DNA from: TMP-24 sp046348855
Lineage (GTDB): Bacteria; Pseudomonadota; Alphaproteobacteria; Rhodobacterales; Rhodobacteraceae
NCBI GenBank assembly: GCA_046348855.1
Contig: JAXMDK010000021.1
Span: 1-54,015, forward strand
Direction: 5' to 3'
DNA: 54,015 nt
The position numbers were made by a program, and so were the translations under genes. This document shows, piece by piece, positions 1-8,719 of the stretch. Positions within the stretch are counted from its first letter, which is position 1. Each line of letters begins with the position of its first letter. The notes beneath the pieces were generated by a model. It saw only the letters and a program-made list of their open reading frames with translations, did not search any database and was not told the origin of the DNA.

Positions 1-231
1 GGCCGCCGTTACGACATCGACATGTACCAGAACGGCCATACCGTGAAGGGCGCGCCCAAGCTGCCCTTGAACCTGCTCGATGCCTTGCGCGCCTATGACG
101 CCGACAAGACCCTGAAGGCGATGATGGGCAACGACTTCTCGAACGCCTTCCTGAAGCTGAAGCAGCGGGAATGGGACAGCTACGCCTCGCACTTCTCGCA
201 GTGGGAGCGCGACAACACGCTCGACATCTGA
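1..231 (+). CDS. Glutamine synthetase family ligase, C-terminal fragment (GlnT/GmaS type)
   Basis: Only the last 76 codons are in the window; the frame is open from base 1. The tail (YDIDMYQNGH, then KGAPKLPLNLLDALRA, ending WERDNTLDI) is typical of the GlnT-like branch of glutamine synthetases. That branch includes gamma-glutamylmethylamide synthetase (GmaS), which ligates methylamine to glutamate in the N-methylglutamate pathway. The nearby tmm makes GmaS the more likely function, but the catalytic region is missing, so a plain glutamine synthetase III cannot be excluded. A strong terminator follows the stop directly. Confidence 0.7.
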   Translation, partial: GRRYDIDMYQNGHTVKGAPKLPLNLLDALRAYDADKTLKAMMGNDFSNAFLKLKQREWDSYASHFSQWERDNTLDI

Positions 232-252
232 CCGACCGTCCTGACGGAACAG

Positions 253-281
253 GGGCCGCCCTTCGGGGCGGCCCTTCGTTT
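253..281 (+). terminator. Rho-independent terminator of the ligase gene
   Basis: A perfect 9-bp GC stem (253-261 with 266-274) closes a TTCG tetraloop and is followed by a T-rich tail (TTCGTTT). It lies 21 nt after the stop codon of the upstream gene and separates it from the GntR gene. Confidence 0.85.
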
Positions 282-348
282 GTCCTGTGTCATTGACAGC
301 GCCGCCGGGCCGCGCTTCCCTGCCGGGCGGATCAAGCGGGTTGAGACG

Positions 349-1071
349 ATGAAGCTGAAGGATGCGGGCGTATCGGCGGTTCTGGCCGGCCAGTCGGTCG
401 GCGCGACGGTGCGCGTCGTGGTCGAGACGATCCTGGCCCGGATCGCCGCCGAGGACTATGCCCCGGACGAACGGCTGCCGTCGGAACGCGCGCTGGCCGG
501 CGAACTCGGGGTCGCGCGGAACACGGTGCGCGAGGCGCTCGAGGTGCTTGAAGGGTCGGGCATCATCCGCCGCCGCGCCGGGTCGGGCAGTTTCGTCACC
601 GGCGGCAACGGCGCCGACGACCCCGCCCCCGGCAATGTCGCGGCCGAAACCAGCCCGCTCGACCTGCAGGTCATGCGCGGCATTCTCGAACCGGAGATGG
701 TCCGCCTTGCCATCGTCAACATGGCCCCCCGCCGGATCGAGGAACTGGGCCGCACCCTGTCGGAGATGGAAAACATCCAGACCGACGCCAACGCCTTTGC
801 CCGGCTGGAAGACGAATTTCACCGCCAACTGGCCGAAGGCACCGGCAATCCGCTTCTGGTCGCCTGCTATGCGCTGATCCTCGAATCCCGCCGCCAGAGC
901 TTTCGCGCCGCCCTGAACCGCCGCCACCTGACGCCGAACCGCATCCAGGATTTCCAGCGCCGCTACAACCGGCTGTTCAACGCCATCGCCGCCCGCGACA
1001 TCGAGACGGCGGCCGAATTCATGAAGCTTCAGCTGATCGAGGAACAGAAGATCCTGCTGCAAGAGGACTGA
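349..1071 (+). CDS. GntR family transcriptional regulator, FadR/FCD subfamily
   Basis: A 240-aa DNA-binding regulator. The N-terminus (residues about 12-80) is a GntR winged helix-turn-helix with the hallmark LPSERALAGELGVARNTVRE and the wing RRRAGSGSFV. The C-terminal half is an all-helical FCD ligand domain (for example EDEFHRQLAEGTGNPLL). The start chosen is ATG 349, which lies at the domain boundary; an in-frame TTG at 280 would add 23 unconserved residues overlapping the upstream terminator tail. The ligand is unknown. Lying between the methylated-amine ligase and tmm, it is a plausible regulator of one of them, but the sequence does not prove this. It converges with the solute-binding protein gene, with an 18-bp gap between stops. 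Confidence 0.88.
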   Translation: MKLKDAGVSAVLAGQSVGATVRVVVETILARIAAEDYAPDERLPSERALAGELGVARNTVREALEVLEGSGIIRRRAGSGSFVTGGNGADDPAPGNVAAETSPLDLQVMRGILEPEMVRLAIVNMAPRRIEELGRTLSEMENIQTDANAFARLEDEFHRQLAEGTGNPLLVACYALILESRRQSFRAALNRRHLTPNRIQDFQRRYNRLFNAIAARDIETAAEFMKLQLIEEQKILLQED

Positions 1072-1089
1072 GCCCCCTGCCCCGCGGCC

Positions 1090-2346
1090 CTATCCGTGCC
1101 GCTGGTGCCACATCTGGCCAAGCGCCTCCATCTCCCGGCGCAGCAGCCCGCCGTGGCGGCCCAGCCAGTCGGGGATCGAGCCGAAACCGACGATCCGCGC
1201 CTTTCCGCCCTCGATCCGCACCACCGGCCAATTGCCGATCAGGGCATTGTCGATCCCGAACAGCTCCAGCCCGCCCCAGTCCGCATTGCCGAACAGCGTC
1301 TCGACCGACCCGGCGCGCTTCATCGCCGCCAGCACCGATACCGTCGCCACGCTGTCGGCCTTTTCCACCGCCGAATGCCACCGATCCAGCGCCGCCACAT
1401 ATTCCCAGCTGACCGCCGACCAGCTGCCGGGAAAGCGCCGGTTGTATTCCTGCCAGAAGGCCGCCGGGCGCTTGAAGAAGAAGGCCCGGTCGCGCAGGGC
1501 GGGATCGTCGAAATCGGGAAACTGGAACAGGAACCCTTCCATGAACGCCTGCGAGGTCCGCGCCACCATGCGGGGGTAATTGTCTGCCGTGCAACTGACG
1601 ATCTGGCCGCGGAAGCCGGCCTGATGGGCGGCCTCGGTCAGGGCATGGACCATCGGCTCGTAGCTCGTGCACCAGCAGAGGATGTCCGGCCCCGCCTCCA
1701 TCAGCGTCCTGACCATCGCCTCGGCGCCCTGGTCGTCGGGCCGATAGCGCAGTTCGCGCACAACCGTGATCCCGGCGGCGGCAAAGGCGGCCCGATAGGC
1801 CGCCAGCGACGGCAAGCCCACCGAGTCGATCTGGCTGCACAGCGCCACCCGCCGCAGGTCCGGCCGCGCCCGTGCCAGCCAGTCCACGCCCGTGACATTG
1901 TAAAGCGGATGGATCTCGGACGGCGCGATCAGATAGGGCGTGTCCGGCGACAGATCGGACGGCAGCAGGGTCGCGGTCAGGATCTTCTGTTCGGTCAGAT
2001 AGCGCGCGACCGGCCGGAACGTATCGCCACCCAGCATCAGCAGGAACCGCACCCGCAGGTCCTGCACCAGCCGCCGGGCATTCGCTCCGACCCCGTCCGG
2101 GCCGCCCGCGGCGTCGGCCTCGACCAGCTCGACCGGATGGCGCCGGCCGCCGACGAACAGGCCGCCGGCGCGGTTGATCCAGTCGACCCAGATCCGGCAA
2201 CCCATCGCCCCCGGCAGTCCCCAGCTTTGCGCCGGCCCGCTCAGCGGCGCCAGAAGACCGATCCGCACCGGGTCGGCCACGCCCGCATCGAATCGTTTCA
2301 GCCGCCCCGAGGCCGCCAGACCAAGCGCAAAACTGCCGCCGTTCAT
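1090..2346 (-). CDS. Orphan substrate-binding protein, Peripla_BP_6 (UrtA/AmiC-like)
   Basis: About 418 aa from the chosen ATG at 2346. It matches the type I periplasmic binding fold of branched-chain amino acid, urea and amide receptors: PVRIGLLAPLSGPAQSWG at the start of lobe 1, then FLLMLGGDTFRPVARYL and CWCTSYEPMVHALTEAA. No permease or ATPase gene is adjacent, and no convincing signal peptide is seen (a short hydrophobic MNGGSFALGLAASGRL precedes the domain). It could be an orphan transporter receptor or a cytoplasmic AmiC-like sensor. An upstream start (GTG or ATG, up to 2460) would run into the tmm promoter and is disfavoured. The position divergent to tmm suggests a link to amines or amides, which is inference. 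Confidence 0.72.
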   Translation of the reverse strand: MNGGSFALGLAASGRLKRFDAGVADPVRIGLLAPLSGPAQSWGLPGAMGCRIWVDWINRAGGLFVGGRRHPVELVEADAAGGPDGVGANARRLVQDLRVRFLLMLGGDTFRPVARYLTEQKILTATLLPSDLSPDTPYLIAPSEIHPLYNVTGVDWLARARPDLRRVALCSQIDSVGLPSLAAYRAAFAAAGITVVRELRYRPDDQGAEAMVRTLMEAGPDILCWCTSYEPMVHALTEAAHQAGFRGQIVSCTADNYPRMVARTSQAFMEGFLFQFPDFDDPALRDRAFFFKRPAAFWQEYNRRFPGSWSAVSWEYVAALDRWHSAVEKADSVATVSVLAAMKRAGSVETLFGNADWGGLELFGIDNALIGNWPVVRIEGGKARIVGFGSIPDWLGRHGGLLRREMEALGQMWHQRHG

Positions 2347-2423
2347 CGCCGCTGTCCGTAAAGTCCAGTCATTCCAGCCGCTTCCCCGCTCAGCCCTGGC
2401 GTATTTCCCATGATGCAAAATTA

Positions 2424-2473
2424 TTGACATATGGGCAACCAAACCGCTTAATTGGTTCAAACCAGAAGAACCA
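2424..2473 (+). promoter_or_regulatory. Predicted tmm promoter with overlapping inverted repeat
   Basis: A perfect -35 TTGACA (2424-2429) is separated by 17 bp from a -10-like CTTAAT (2447-2452). An inverted repeat, TGGTTC (2453-2458) N9 GAACCA (2468-2473), covers the expected start of transcription, as a repressor operator would. The nearby GntR regulator is a candidate binder; that is inference only. Confidence 0.55.
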
Positions 2474-2513
2474 GTTCACAAGAGCCGGTATAGACCAACG
2501 GGAGCCAGACCAC

Positions 2514-3857
2514 ATGAAAAAACGTGTTGCCATCATCGGTGCCGGGCCATCTGGCCTGGCGCAGTTGCGCGCCTTCCAGTCGGCCAAGCAGAAGGGCGCC
2601 GACATCCCCGAGATCGTCTGCTTTGAAAAGCAGTCGAACTGGGGCGGGCTGTGGAACTACACTTGGCGCACGGGCCTGGACGAATATGGCGAGCCGGTGC
2701 ACGGTTCGATGTACCGCTATCTGTGGTCGAACGGCCCGAAGGAAGGGTTGGAGTTCGCCGACTATTCGTTCGAGGAACATTTCGGCAAGCAGATCGCCAG
2801 CTACCCGCCGCGCGCCGTGCTGTTCGACTATATCGAGGGCCGGGTGAAGAAGGCCGGCGTGCGCGACTGGATCCGCTTTTCAACCGTGGTGCGCAACGTC
2901 AGCTACGACATCGACCGGGGCAAGTTCACCGTCACCGTCAAGGATCTGCCGAAGGACTACATGTATTCCGAGGAATTCGACCATGTGATCGTCGCCTCGG
3001 GCCATTTCTCGACCCCGAACGTGCCCGAGTTTCCCGGCATGGGCTCGTTCAACGGCCGCGTCCTTCACGCCCACGATTTCCGCGATGCCCGCGAATTCGC
3101 CGGCCAGGACATCCTGATCGTCGGCACCTCCTATTCGGCCGAGGACATCGGCTCGCAATGCTGGAAATACGGCTGCAAGTCGGTGACGGTCAGCTACCGC
3201 ACGGCGCCGATGGGCTTCAACTGGCCGTCGAACTGGAAGGAAGTACCGATCATCACCAAGCTTGAAGGCAAGACCGCGACCTTCAAGGACGGCACCACCG
3301 CCAACGCCGACGCGCTGATCCTGTGCACCGGCTACCAGCACCATTTCCCCTTCCTGCCCGACGAGCTGCGGCTGAAGACCCGCAACCGCCTGGCCGCCGC
3401 CGACCTCTACAAGGGCGTGGCCTACGTCCATAACCCCCGGCTCTTCTATCTTGGCATGCAGGACCAGTGGTTCACCTTCAACATGTTCGACGCCCAGGCC
3501 TGGTGGGTCCGCGACGCGATCATGGGCAAGATCGCCATTCCCGCCGACAAGAAGGTGCTGCTGAAGGACGTGACCGACCGCGTGGCCGGCGAGGATGCCG
3601 GCGTCGATGCCCATGACGCGATCCATTATCAGGGCGAATACGTCAAGGAACTGATTGCCGAGACCGACTATCCGTCGTTCGACGTCGATGGCGCTTGCGA
3701 AGCCTTCTTCGAATGGAAGGAACATAAGAAGCAAGACATCATGAAGTTCCGCGACAATGCCTACAAGTCGGTCATCACCGGCACGATGGCGCCGATGCAC
3801 CATACGCCGTGGAAGGATGCGCTCGACGACAGCATGGAATCCTACCTCAGAAACTGA
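2514..3857 (+). CDS. tmm: Trimethylamine monooxygenase, bacterial flavin-containing monooxygenase
   Basis: A 447-aa cytoplasmic FMO that oxidises trimethylamine to TMAO with FAD, NADPH and O2. Visible features: the FAD Rossmann motif GAGPSG at residues 8-13, the FMO signature FNGRVLHAHDFRD, the NADPH dinucleotide motif GTSYSAEDIG, and the Tmm-typical WNYTWRTGLDEYGEPVH and MYRYLWSNGPKE blocks. The C-terminal TGTMAPMHHTPW is also characteristic. Length equals that of known Methylophaga and Ruegeria enzymes. ATG 2514 follows a GGGAG ribosome site; an in-frame TTG/ATG extension to 2424 would overlap the promoter. It is monocistronic, bounded by a strong promoter and terminator. Other substrates (dimethylamine, DMS, indole) are possible in this family. 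Confidence 0.95.
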   Translation: MKKRVAIIGAGPSGLAQLRAFQSAKQKGADIPEIVCFEKQSNWGGLWNYTWRTGLDEYGEPVHGSMYRYLWSNGPKEGLEFADYSFEEHFGKQIASYPPRAVLFDYIEGRVKKAGVRDWIRFSTVVRNVSYDIDRGKFTVTVKDLPKDYMYSEEFDHVIVASGHFSTPNVPEFPGMGSFNGRVLHAHDFRDAREFAGQDILIVGTSYSAEDIGSQCWKYGCKSVTVSYRTAPMGFNWPSNWKEVPIITKLEGKTATFKDGTTANADALILCTGYQHHFPFLPDELRLKTRNRLAAADLYKGVAYVHNPRLFYLGMQDQWFTFNMFDAQAWWVRDAIMGKIAIPADKKVLLKDVTDRVAGEDAGVDAHDAIHYQGEYVKELIAETDYPSFDVDGACEAFFEWKEHKKQDIMKFRDNAYKSVITGTMAPMHHTPWKDALDDSMESYLRN

Positions 3858-3879
3858 CCCCCAGAACCTGAGGAAACTG

Positions 3880-3909
3880 CGCCGGGCCCTGCCCGGCGCT
3901 TCTTTTTTC
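3880..3909 (+). terminator. Rho-independent terminator of tmm
   Basis: A 9-bp perfect stem GCGCCGGGC/GCCCGGCGC with a 3-nt loop is followed by TTCTTTTTTC. It lies 22 nt after the tmm stop codon. Confidence 0.9.
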
Positions 3910-3961
3910 GCCGCCGGCTTTCGCGGCCCCCTTGGCGCCCGGTCCGCACCCGGAAAAGGCG

Positions 3962-3990
3962 AAAGGCGCCGGGAGCTAATCGGCGCCTTT
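3962..3990 (-). terminator. Terminator between convergent tmm and ppc
   Basis: A 10-bp perfect inverted repeat AAAGGCGCCG/CGGCGCCTTT has a 9-nt loop. The A-run and T-run at its ends let it work in both directions. On the minus strand it sits 57 nt beyond the ppc stop and is followed by TCGCCTTTTCC, so it most likely ends the serine-cycle operon. Confidence 0.75.
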
Positions 3991-4047
3991 CTCCTTCCGG
4001 GGCCCGTGTTTGGCCCTGGGAGACCCCGGAAAGGTCCCCTTTGCCGC

Positions 4048-6726
4048 TCAGCCGGTCCAGCCCAGCCCGGCGGCGATGCAGTTCATCGACTGCAAGAGCG
4101 GCACCATCGCCGCCTCGGTCCGCGGCCCGGATCGCAGGCTGCGCAACAGATCGACCTGAAGGCCGTTGATCCGGTCGAGATGCGGCCGCACCGTGTCGAA
4201 CCGCTCGCGGAACATCGGAAAACGCTCGGCAAGCGCGGTTTCGCCGGTGATCGACAGGATCGCGGTGCGCGCCAGCGTGTGTTCGGTCCGCAGCTTGGCC
4301 TGCACCCGTTCGCGGATCTCGGCATCCTCGACCAGCGAGGCATAGCGCGCAGCGATCGTCAGGTCGACCTGGAACAGGGCCTTTTCGACCTCGTCGACGA
4401 TCAGCCGCAGCAGCTTGGACTTTTCATACATTTCCCGTAGCAGATCGGCACCTGCCGCACCCCTGACTTGCAGGAATGATGCAACGGCCGAGCCGAACCC
4501 GTACCAGCCAGACAGCAGGTGGCGGTTCTGCGACCAGGCGAATACCCAGGGGATCGCGCGCAGATCCTCCAGCGTGGTCGCTCCGGTCCGCCGGGCCGGG
4601 CGCGACCCAATGCGCAAGGCCGACAGTTCCTCGACCGGGCTGGCCTGCTGGAAATAGGTCACGAAACCCGGCGTGGCGACCAGCGCCGCATAGGCGGCCT
4701 GCGACATGCCCGACAGCGCCTCGAGCGCCTCGTCATGGTCGGGCCGCGACGGATCGGCTTCGTCACCGGCCGCAAGGTGCAGCAGCACCGACGAGGCCAG
4801 AAGCTCCAGGTGCGCCTGCGCCGTGCCGCGGTTGGCATAGCGGGCCGAAACGACCTCGCCCTGTTCGGTCAGGCGCAGGCGGCCGTCGATGGTGCCGGGC
4901 GGCTGGGCGGCGATGGCCCGTTCGGTCGGCGCGCCGCCCCGGCTGGCCGATCCGCCACGACCGTGGAAGAAAGAGACGCCCAGCCCCAGGGCCGCCATTC
5001 GCGCCACGATCCGCCGCTGCGCCTTGTCCAGTTCCCAGGTCGAACAGACGAACCCGCCGTCCTTGTTGGAATCCGAATAGCCCAGCATGACCTCGACCAG
5101 GCCCTTGCGTTCGCGCAGCGCGGCACGGGCGGGGCCCGAGGCGACATAGGCGGCCAGGATGTCGGGACCGGCGCGCAGGTCGGCGATGGTTTCGAACAGC
5201 GGCACGACATTCAGGGGCAGCGCCAGTTCGGCGGCGACGCCGGTGCCGGCCAGCGCCCGGCGGGCCAGCGCATGCACGGCCAGCAGATCGGCGGCCGAGC
5301 GGGTCATCGACACGATGAAGGGGCCAAAGGCCTGCTCGTCCCGGCCCGCCACCGGCATCTGCATCAGCCGCAGCAGCCGGATCAGATCGCCCGACAGCGG
5401 CGACAGGGCGCCATCCTCGACCGGGTCGGGGCTGGCGGCCAGCTCCGCCTCGAGCCGCGCCGCCCAGTCCGGGCTTCCGGCCTTGGGCGCATCCGGTCCC
5501 CAGATTTCGGCCAATGCCGCGTTGATCGCGTTGGAATTCTGGCGGATATCAAGGGCATAGGAGCGAAAGCCGAAGACCTCGGCCCGCAGCCGCAACGGCC
5601 GCAGATATTGCCGCACCAGCCGGCCAGCCCCGCAATCGTTCAGCGATTGCTCGACAGTCGCCAGATCGCGGATCAGCTGGTAGGGCGCGCCATAGCCGCC
5701 CTTCCCGTCGATGCCGGCCTGCAACTTGGCGGCAATCGCCGACAGCGCCTGGCGAAAGACCTCGCCGGGATTGCGGCGCGCCGGCGAGGCGTCGCCCGCC
5801 GCGATTGCCGCCAGCCGCTCGACCGTGGCGGCGGGGATGGTGGCGATGCGCGCCGAGATCGACAGACGCTGCGCTGCCGTGCGCACCCCGTCCAGATGAC
5901 AGGCAAGCGCCCCCTGGCGGCCGGCCGCGACCGCCCGCGCCGTCACTTCGGCGGTGACGTTGGGATTGCCGTCGCGGTCGCCGCCAATCCAGCTGTGGAA
6001 GGCGACGCAGGGCCGCGCATCCTCACCCTCGGCTTCGGGCAGGGCCAGCGCGCGGGCGTCGGTGAACTGGTCGAAAAGCTGCGGAACAGCATCGTAGATG
6101 GCGTCATGGAAGAACTGCAGGCCCCAGGCGATCTCGTCGTCAAGGCTGGGGCGTTCCAGCCGAAGCTCGCCCGTCAGCCACAGAAGGTCGATTTCGTTGC
6201 GGACCTCGTCGATCAGCCGGGCGCGTTCGCGCGGGGTCCAGCGTTGCGTTTCCAGTTCGACCAACCGGCGGTAGATGCGGCGGTGGATTTCAAGAATGGT
6301 GACGCGCTTGGCCTCGGTCGGATGGGCGGTCAGGGTCGGCGCGACCGACAGGCGCGCCAGCGCCGCGTCGATGTCCTTGCGCGGCAGTTGCGCCGCCGCC
6401 AGCCGCTCGAACGCCATGGCGAAGCTGCCCGGAACCGCGCCGGGGCCATCCTCGGCCTCGGTCCGCCGGCGGCTGCGCATGGCGCTGTTTTCTTCTGCGA
6501 TTCTAAGGAGATGGAAGTAGATGTTCAATGCCTGAAGGAACGGCACCGCCGCCGATCCCGACGGGATCGGATCGCTCGCGCCGCCTTCAAGCCAGCGCGC
6601 CACGGCCGGGGCGCGGGCGGTTACGACCGACGACAGGAGTGCGATCAGGATGGCGTGGGGATCCTCGGCCAGAGGGTCTGCCGGCTCGGGGTCGGCGGAC
6701 GGAGGCGACTGGCGCGCGTGGATCAT
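4048..6726 (-). CDS. ppc: Phosphoenolpyruvate carboxylase
   Basis: An 892-aa enzyme carboxylating PEP to oxaloacetate; in the serine cycle it regenerates the malate precursor. All family blocks are present: TAHPTEAKR with the catalytic His near residue 135, GGDRDGNPNVTAE, GYSDSNKDGGF, FHGRGGSASRGG (about 585-597) and RLTEQGEVVSARY. The C-terminus ends CIAAGLGWTG, a variant of the usual NTG end. Start is ATG 6726, overlapping the stop of the upstream dehydrogenase by one base (TGATG); a GTG one codon earlier (6729) is also possible. Overlap and strand place it last in the serine-cycle operon. Some alphaproteobacterial PEPCs serve only anaplerosis, but the neighbours here favour a C1 role. Confidence 0.96.
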   Translation of the reverse strand: MIHARQSPPSADPEPADPLAEDPHAILIALLSSVVTARAPAVARWLEGGASDPIPSGSAAVPFLQALNIYFHLLRIAEENSAMRSRRRTEAEDGPGAVPGSFAMAFERLAAAQLPRKDIDAALARLSVAPTLTAHPTEAKRVTILEIHRRIYRRLVELETQRWTPRERARLIDEVRNEIDLLWLTGELRLERPSLDDEIAWGLQFFHDAIYDAVPQLFDQFTDARALALPEAEGEDARPCVAFHSWIGGDRDGNPNVTAEVTARAVAAGRQGALACHLDGVRTAAQRLSISARIATIPAATVERLAAIAAGDASPARRNPGEVFRQALSAIAAKLQAGIDGKGGYGAPYQLIRDLATVEQSLNDCGAGRLVRQYLRPLRLRAEVFGFRSYALDIRQNSNAINAALAEIWGPDAPKAGSPDWAARLEAELAASPDPVEDGALSPLSGDLIRLLRLMQMPVAGRDEQAFGPFIVSMTRSAADLLAVHALARRALAGTGVAAELALPLNVVPLFETIADLRAGPDILAAYVASGPARAALRERKGLVEVMLGYSDSNKDGGFVCSTWELDKAQRRIVARMAALGLGVSFFHGRGGSASRGGAPTERAIAAQPPGTIDGRLRLTEQGEVVSARYANRGTAQAHLELLASSVLLHLAAGDEADPSRPDHDEALEALSGMSQAAYAALVATPGFVTYFQQASPVEELSALRIGSRPARRTGATTLEDLRAIPWVFAWSQNRHLLSGWYGFGSAVASFLQVRGAAGADLLREMYEKSKLLRLIVDEVEKALFQVDLTIAARYASLVEDAEIRERVQAKLRTEHTLARTAILSITGETALAERFPMFRERFDTVRPHLDRINGLQVDLLRSLRSGPRTEAAMVPLLQSMNCIAAGLGWTG

Positions 6727-7697
6727 CACGCCACCCGGTCGGCCGGCGGCTGGCCGGCGAAGAAGGCGCTGATATTGTCCATGACCCGGAAACCCATCGC
6801 CTCGCGCGTGGTGCGGGTGGCGGAGCCGAGATGCGGCAGCATGACCAGGTTCGGGCAGTCGAGCAGCGCCGGCGTGATCGCCGGTTCGCGTTCAAAGACG
6901 TCGAGCCCCGCCCCGCCGATCCGGTGGGCGGCCAGTGCCTCGGCCAGCGCGGCCTCGTCCACCACTTCGCCGCGCGCGGTGTTGATGAGGAAGGCGTCGG
7001 GACGGACCAGCCGCAGCCGCGCCGCGTTGATCAGATGGCGGTTCGCCGCGCCGCCCGGACAATGCAGCGAAATGAAGTCGCATTCCGGCAGCAGTTCCTC
7101 GACCGAACCGACCTGGGTTGCGCCGAACTGGGCCAGGACAGCCGGCGCCACGGCCGAGCGGTTCTGCACCAACACCTTCATTCCAAAGCCGAAATGCGCC
7201 CGGTGCGCCATCGCCTGGCCGATCCGGCCAAAGCCGATGATGCCCAGCGTCGCGCCCGATACCTTGGCGCCGATCATGTGGGTCGGACGCCAGCCGGTCC
7301 AGTGGCCGGCGCGCAGCTCGCGTTCGCCCTCGCCGGCCCGCCGCGCCACCATCAGCATCAGCGTCATGGCGATGTCGGCGGTGCATTCCGACAGGACGTC
7401 GGGGGTGTTGGTGACCACCATCCCGTGCCGTTTGGCGCTGTCCACGTCGATGTGCGAATAGCCGACCCCGAAGTTCCCCAGCACCTTGGTGCGCGGGTTC
7501 TCGACCTGGAACGCCTCGGGACCCAGCTTGTCGGTGACGGTCGGGCAGACGGCGTCGAAGTCGCGGAACGCCGCCTGGAAGTCGGCGGCGCCCATCGGCC
7601 GGTCGCCTTCATTGAGCACAAGATCGAAACGATCGGCCAGCGCCTTTTCGACGGCTTCGGGCCAGCGGCGGGTGGTCAGAATCCGGGGTTTGGTCAT
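6726..7697 (-). CDS. D-2-hydroxyacid dehydrogenase, probable hydroxypyruvate/glyoxylate reductase
   Basis: 323 aa. It has the NAD(P)-binding motif GFGRIG (155-160) and the catalytic Arg242 (NTARGEVVDE), Glu271 (FEREP) and His289 (LPHLGSA) of the D-2-hydroxyacid dehydrogenase family. In the serine cycle the step needed is hydroxypyruvate to glycerate, and the position between mtkB and ppc fits that role. The family also contains glyoxylate, formate and phosphoglycerate dehydrogenases, so substrate is assigned by context. ATG 7697 was chosen because the upstream extension to 7805 lies in a structured intergenic region. It is translationally coupled to ppc. Confidence 0.85.
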   Translation of the reverse strand: MTKPRILTTRRWPEAVEKALADRFDLVLNEGDRPMGAADFQAAFRDFDAVCPTVTDKLGPEAFQVENPRTKVLGNFGVGYSHIDVDSAKRHGMVVTNTPDVLSECTADIAMTLMLMVARRAGEGERELRAGHWTGWRPTHMIGAKVSGATLGIIGFGRIGQAMAHRAHFGFGMKVLVQNRSAVAPAVLAQFGATQVGSVEELLPECDFISLHCPGGAANRHLINAARLRLVRPDAFLINTARGEVVDEAALAEALAAHRIGGAGLDVFEREPAITPALLDCPNLVMLPHLGSATRTTREAMGFRVMDNISAFFAGQPPADRVA

Positions 7698-7778
7698 GTG
7701 CGATCCGTTCGTGCGAGGGGTTTCCCTGCCGGTTTTCGACGCCCGCCATCCGTCTGGCAAGCGTCGGATTTGCGTATG

Positions 7779-7820
7779 GCATCCGTCCCGACAGGCGCGG
7801 GACACCCGCGGGACGGATGC
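7779..7820 (-). other. Intercistronic hairpin between mtkB and the dehydrogenase gene
   Basis: A perfect 12-bp inverted repeat, GCATCCGTCCCG (7779-7790) with CGGGACGGATGC (7809-7820), has an 18-nt loop. It begins 5 nt past the mtkB stop. No T-run follows on the minus strand, so an mRNA-stabilising or processing structure, or an attenuator, is more likely than a simple terminator. Confidence 0.6.
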
Positions 7821-7825
7821 GGCGA

Positions 7826-8719
7826 TCAGGCCGCCTTCTTCTTCATCACCCGGGCGATGGTCTCGCCGATGACCGAGGGGTTCTCGGCCACGGTCACGCC
7901 GGCGCCCGAGAGGATCTCGACCTTTTCCGAGGCGCTTTCGCCGAAGGCCGAGATGATCGCCCCGGCATGGCCCATCGTGCGGCCCTTGGGTGCGGTCAGG
8001 CCGGCAATGTAGGCGATGACCGGCTTGGTCATGTGGTTCTGGATGTAGGCGGCAGCCTCGGCCTCTTGCGGGCCGCCGATTTCGCCGATCAGGCAGACGA
8101 CATGGGTGTCGGGGTCCTTCTCGAACTCTTCGAGAATGTCACGGAAGGACGAGCCGTTGATCGGGTCGCCGCCGATGCCGACCGAGGTGGAAACCCCGAT
8201 CCCCAGGTCCTTGAGCTGCTGGGCGGCCTCATAGCCAAGCGTGCCCGAGCGGCCGACGATGCCGACATTGCCGGGCAGATAGATATGGCCGGGCATGATC
8301 CCGAGAAGCGCCTTGCCGGGCGAGATGGTGCCGGCGCAGTTCGGCCCGGTCAGGACCATCCGGCGTTCCTTGGGGTAGCGCAGCATGTAGCGCTTTACCT
8401 GGATCATGTCTTGGGCGGGGATGCCGTCGGTGATGCAGACGCAATAGCGGATGCCGCCGTCCGCGGCCTCCATGATCGAATCCGCGGCGAAGGGCGGCGG
8501 CACGAACACCAGGCTGGCATTGGCGCCGGTCGCCTCGACGGCTTCCTTCACGGTGTTGAACACCGGCACGCCGTGGACGCTTTCGCCGGCCTTGCCCGGA
8601 ACCACGCCGCCCACGACATTGCTGCCGTAGTCGAGCATTTCCTTGGTGTGGAACTGCGCCATGCGCCCGGTGATGCCCTGGACGATGATCTTGGTGTCGC
8701 GGTCGAGAAAGATGCTCAT
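7826..8719 (-). CDS. mtkB: Malate--CoA ligase (malate thiokinase) alpha-type subunit
   Basis: 297 aa, homologous to the succinyl-CoA synthetase alpha subunit. It carries the CoA-binding N-terminal domain (IIVQGITGRMAQFHTKEML) and the phosphohistidine site GHAGAI with His251. It forms malyl-CoA from malate, CoA and ATP together with MtkA. The choice of Mtk over SucD rests on the neighbours (malyl-CoA lyase, PEP carboxylase, hydroxypyruvate reductase) and on overall resemblance to methylotroph MtkB. ATG 8719 overlaps the mtkA stop (ATGA), showing translational coupling; the longer frame to 8944 lies inside mtkA. Confidence 0.9.
   Translation of the reverse strand: MSIFLDRDTKIIVQGITGRMAQFHTKEMLDYGSNVVGGVVPGKAGESVHGVPVFNTVKEAVEATGANASLVFVPPPFAADSIMEAADGGIRYCVCITDGIPAQDMIQVKRYMLRYPKERRMVLTGPNCAGTISPGKALLGIMPGHIYLPGNVGIVGRSGTLGYEAAQQLKDLGIGVSTSVGIGGDPINGSSFRDILEEFEKDPDTHVVCLIGEIGGPQEAEAAAYIQNHMTKPVIAYIAGLTAPKGRTMGHAGAIISAFGESASEKVEILSGAGVTVAENPSVIGETIARVMKKKAA

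Noticed and set aside
4519..7461. A 980-codon open frame on the plus strand opposite ppc and the dehydrogenase
   Set aside because: Arg/Gly/Gln-rich translation without family motifs, fully antisense to two well-supported genes; a high-GC shadow frame.
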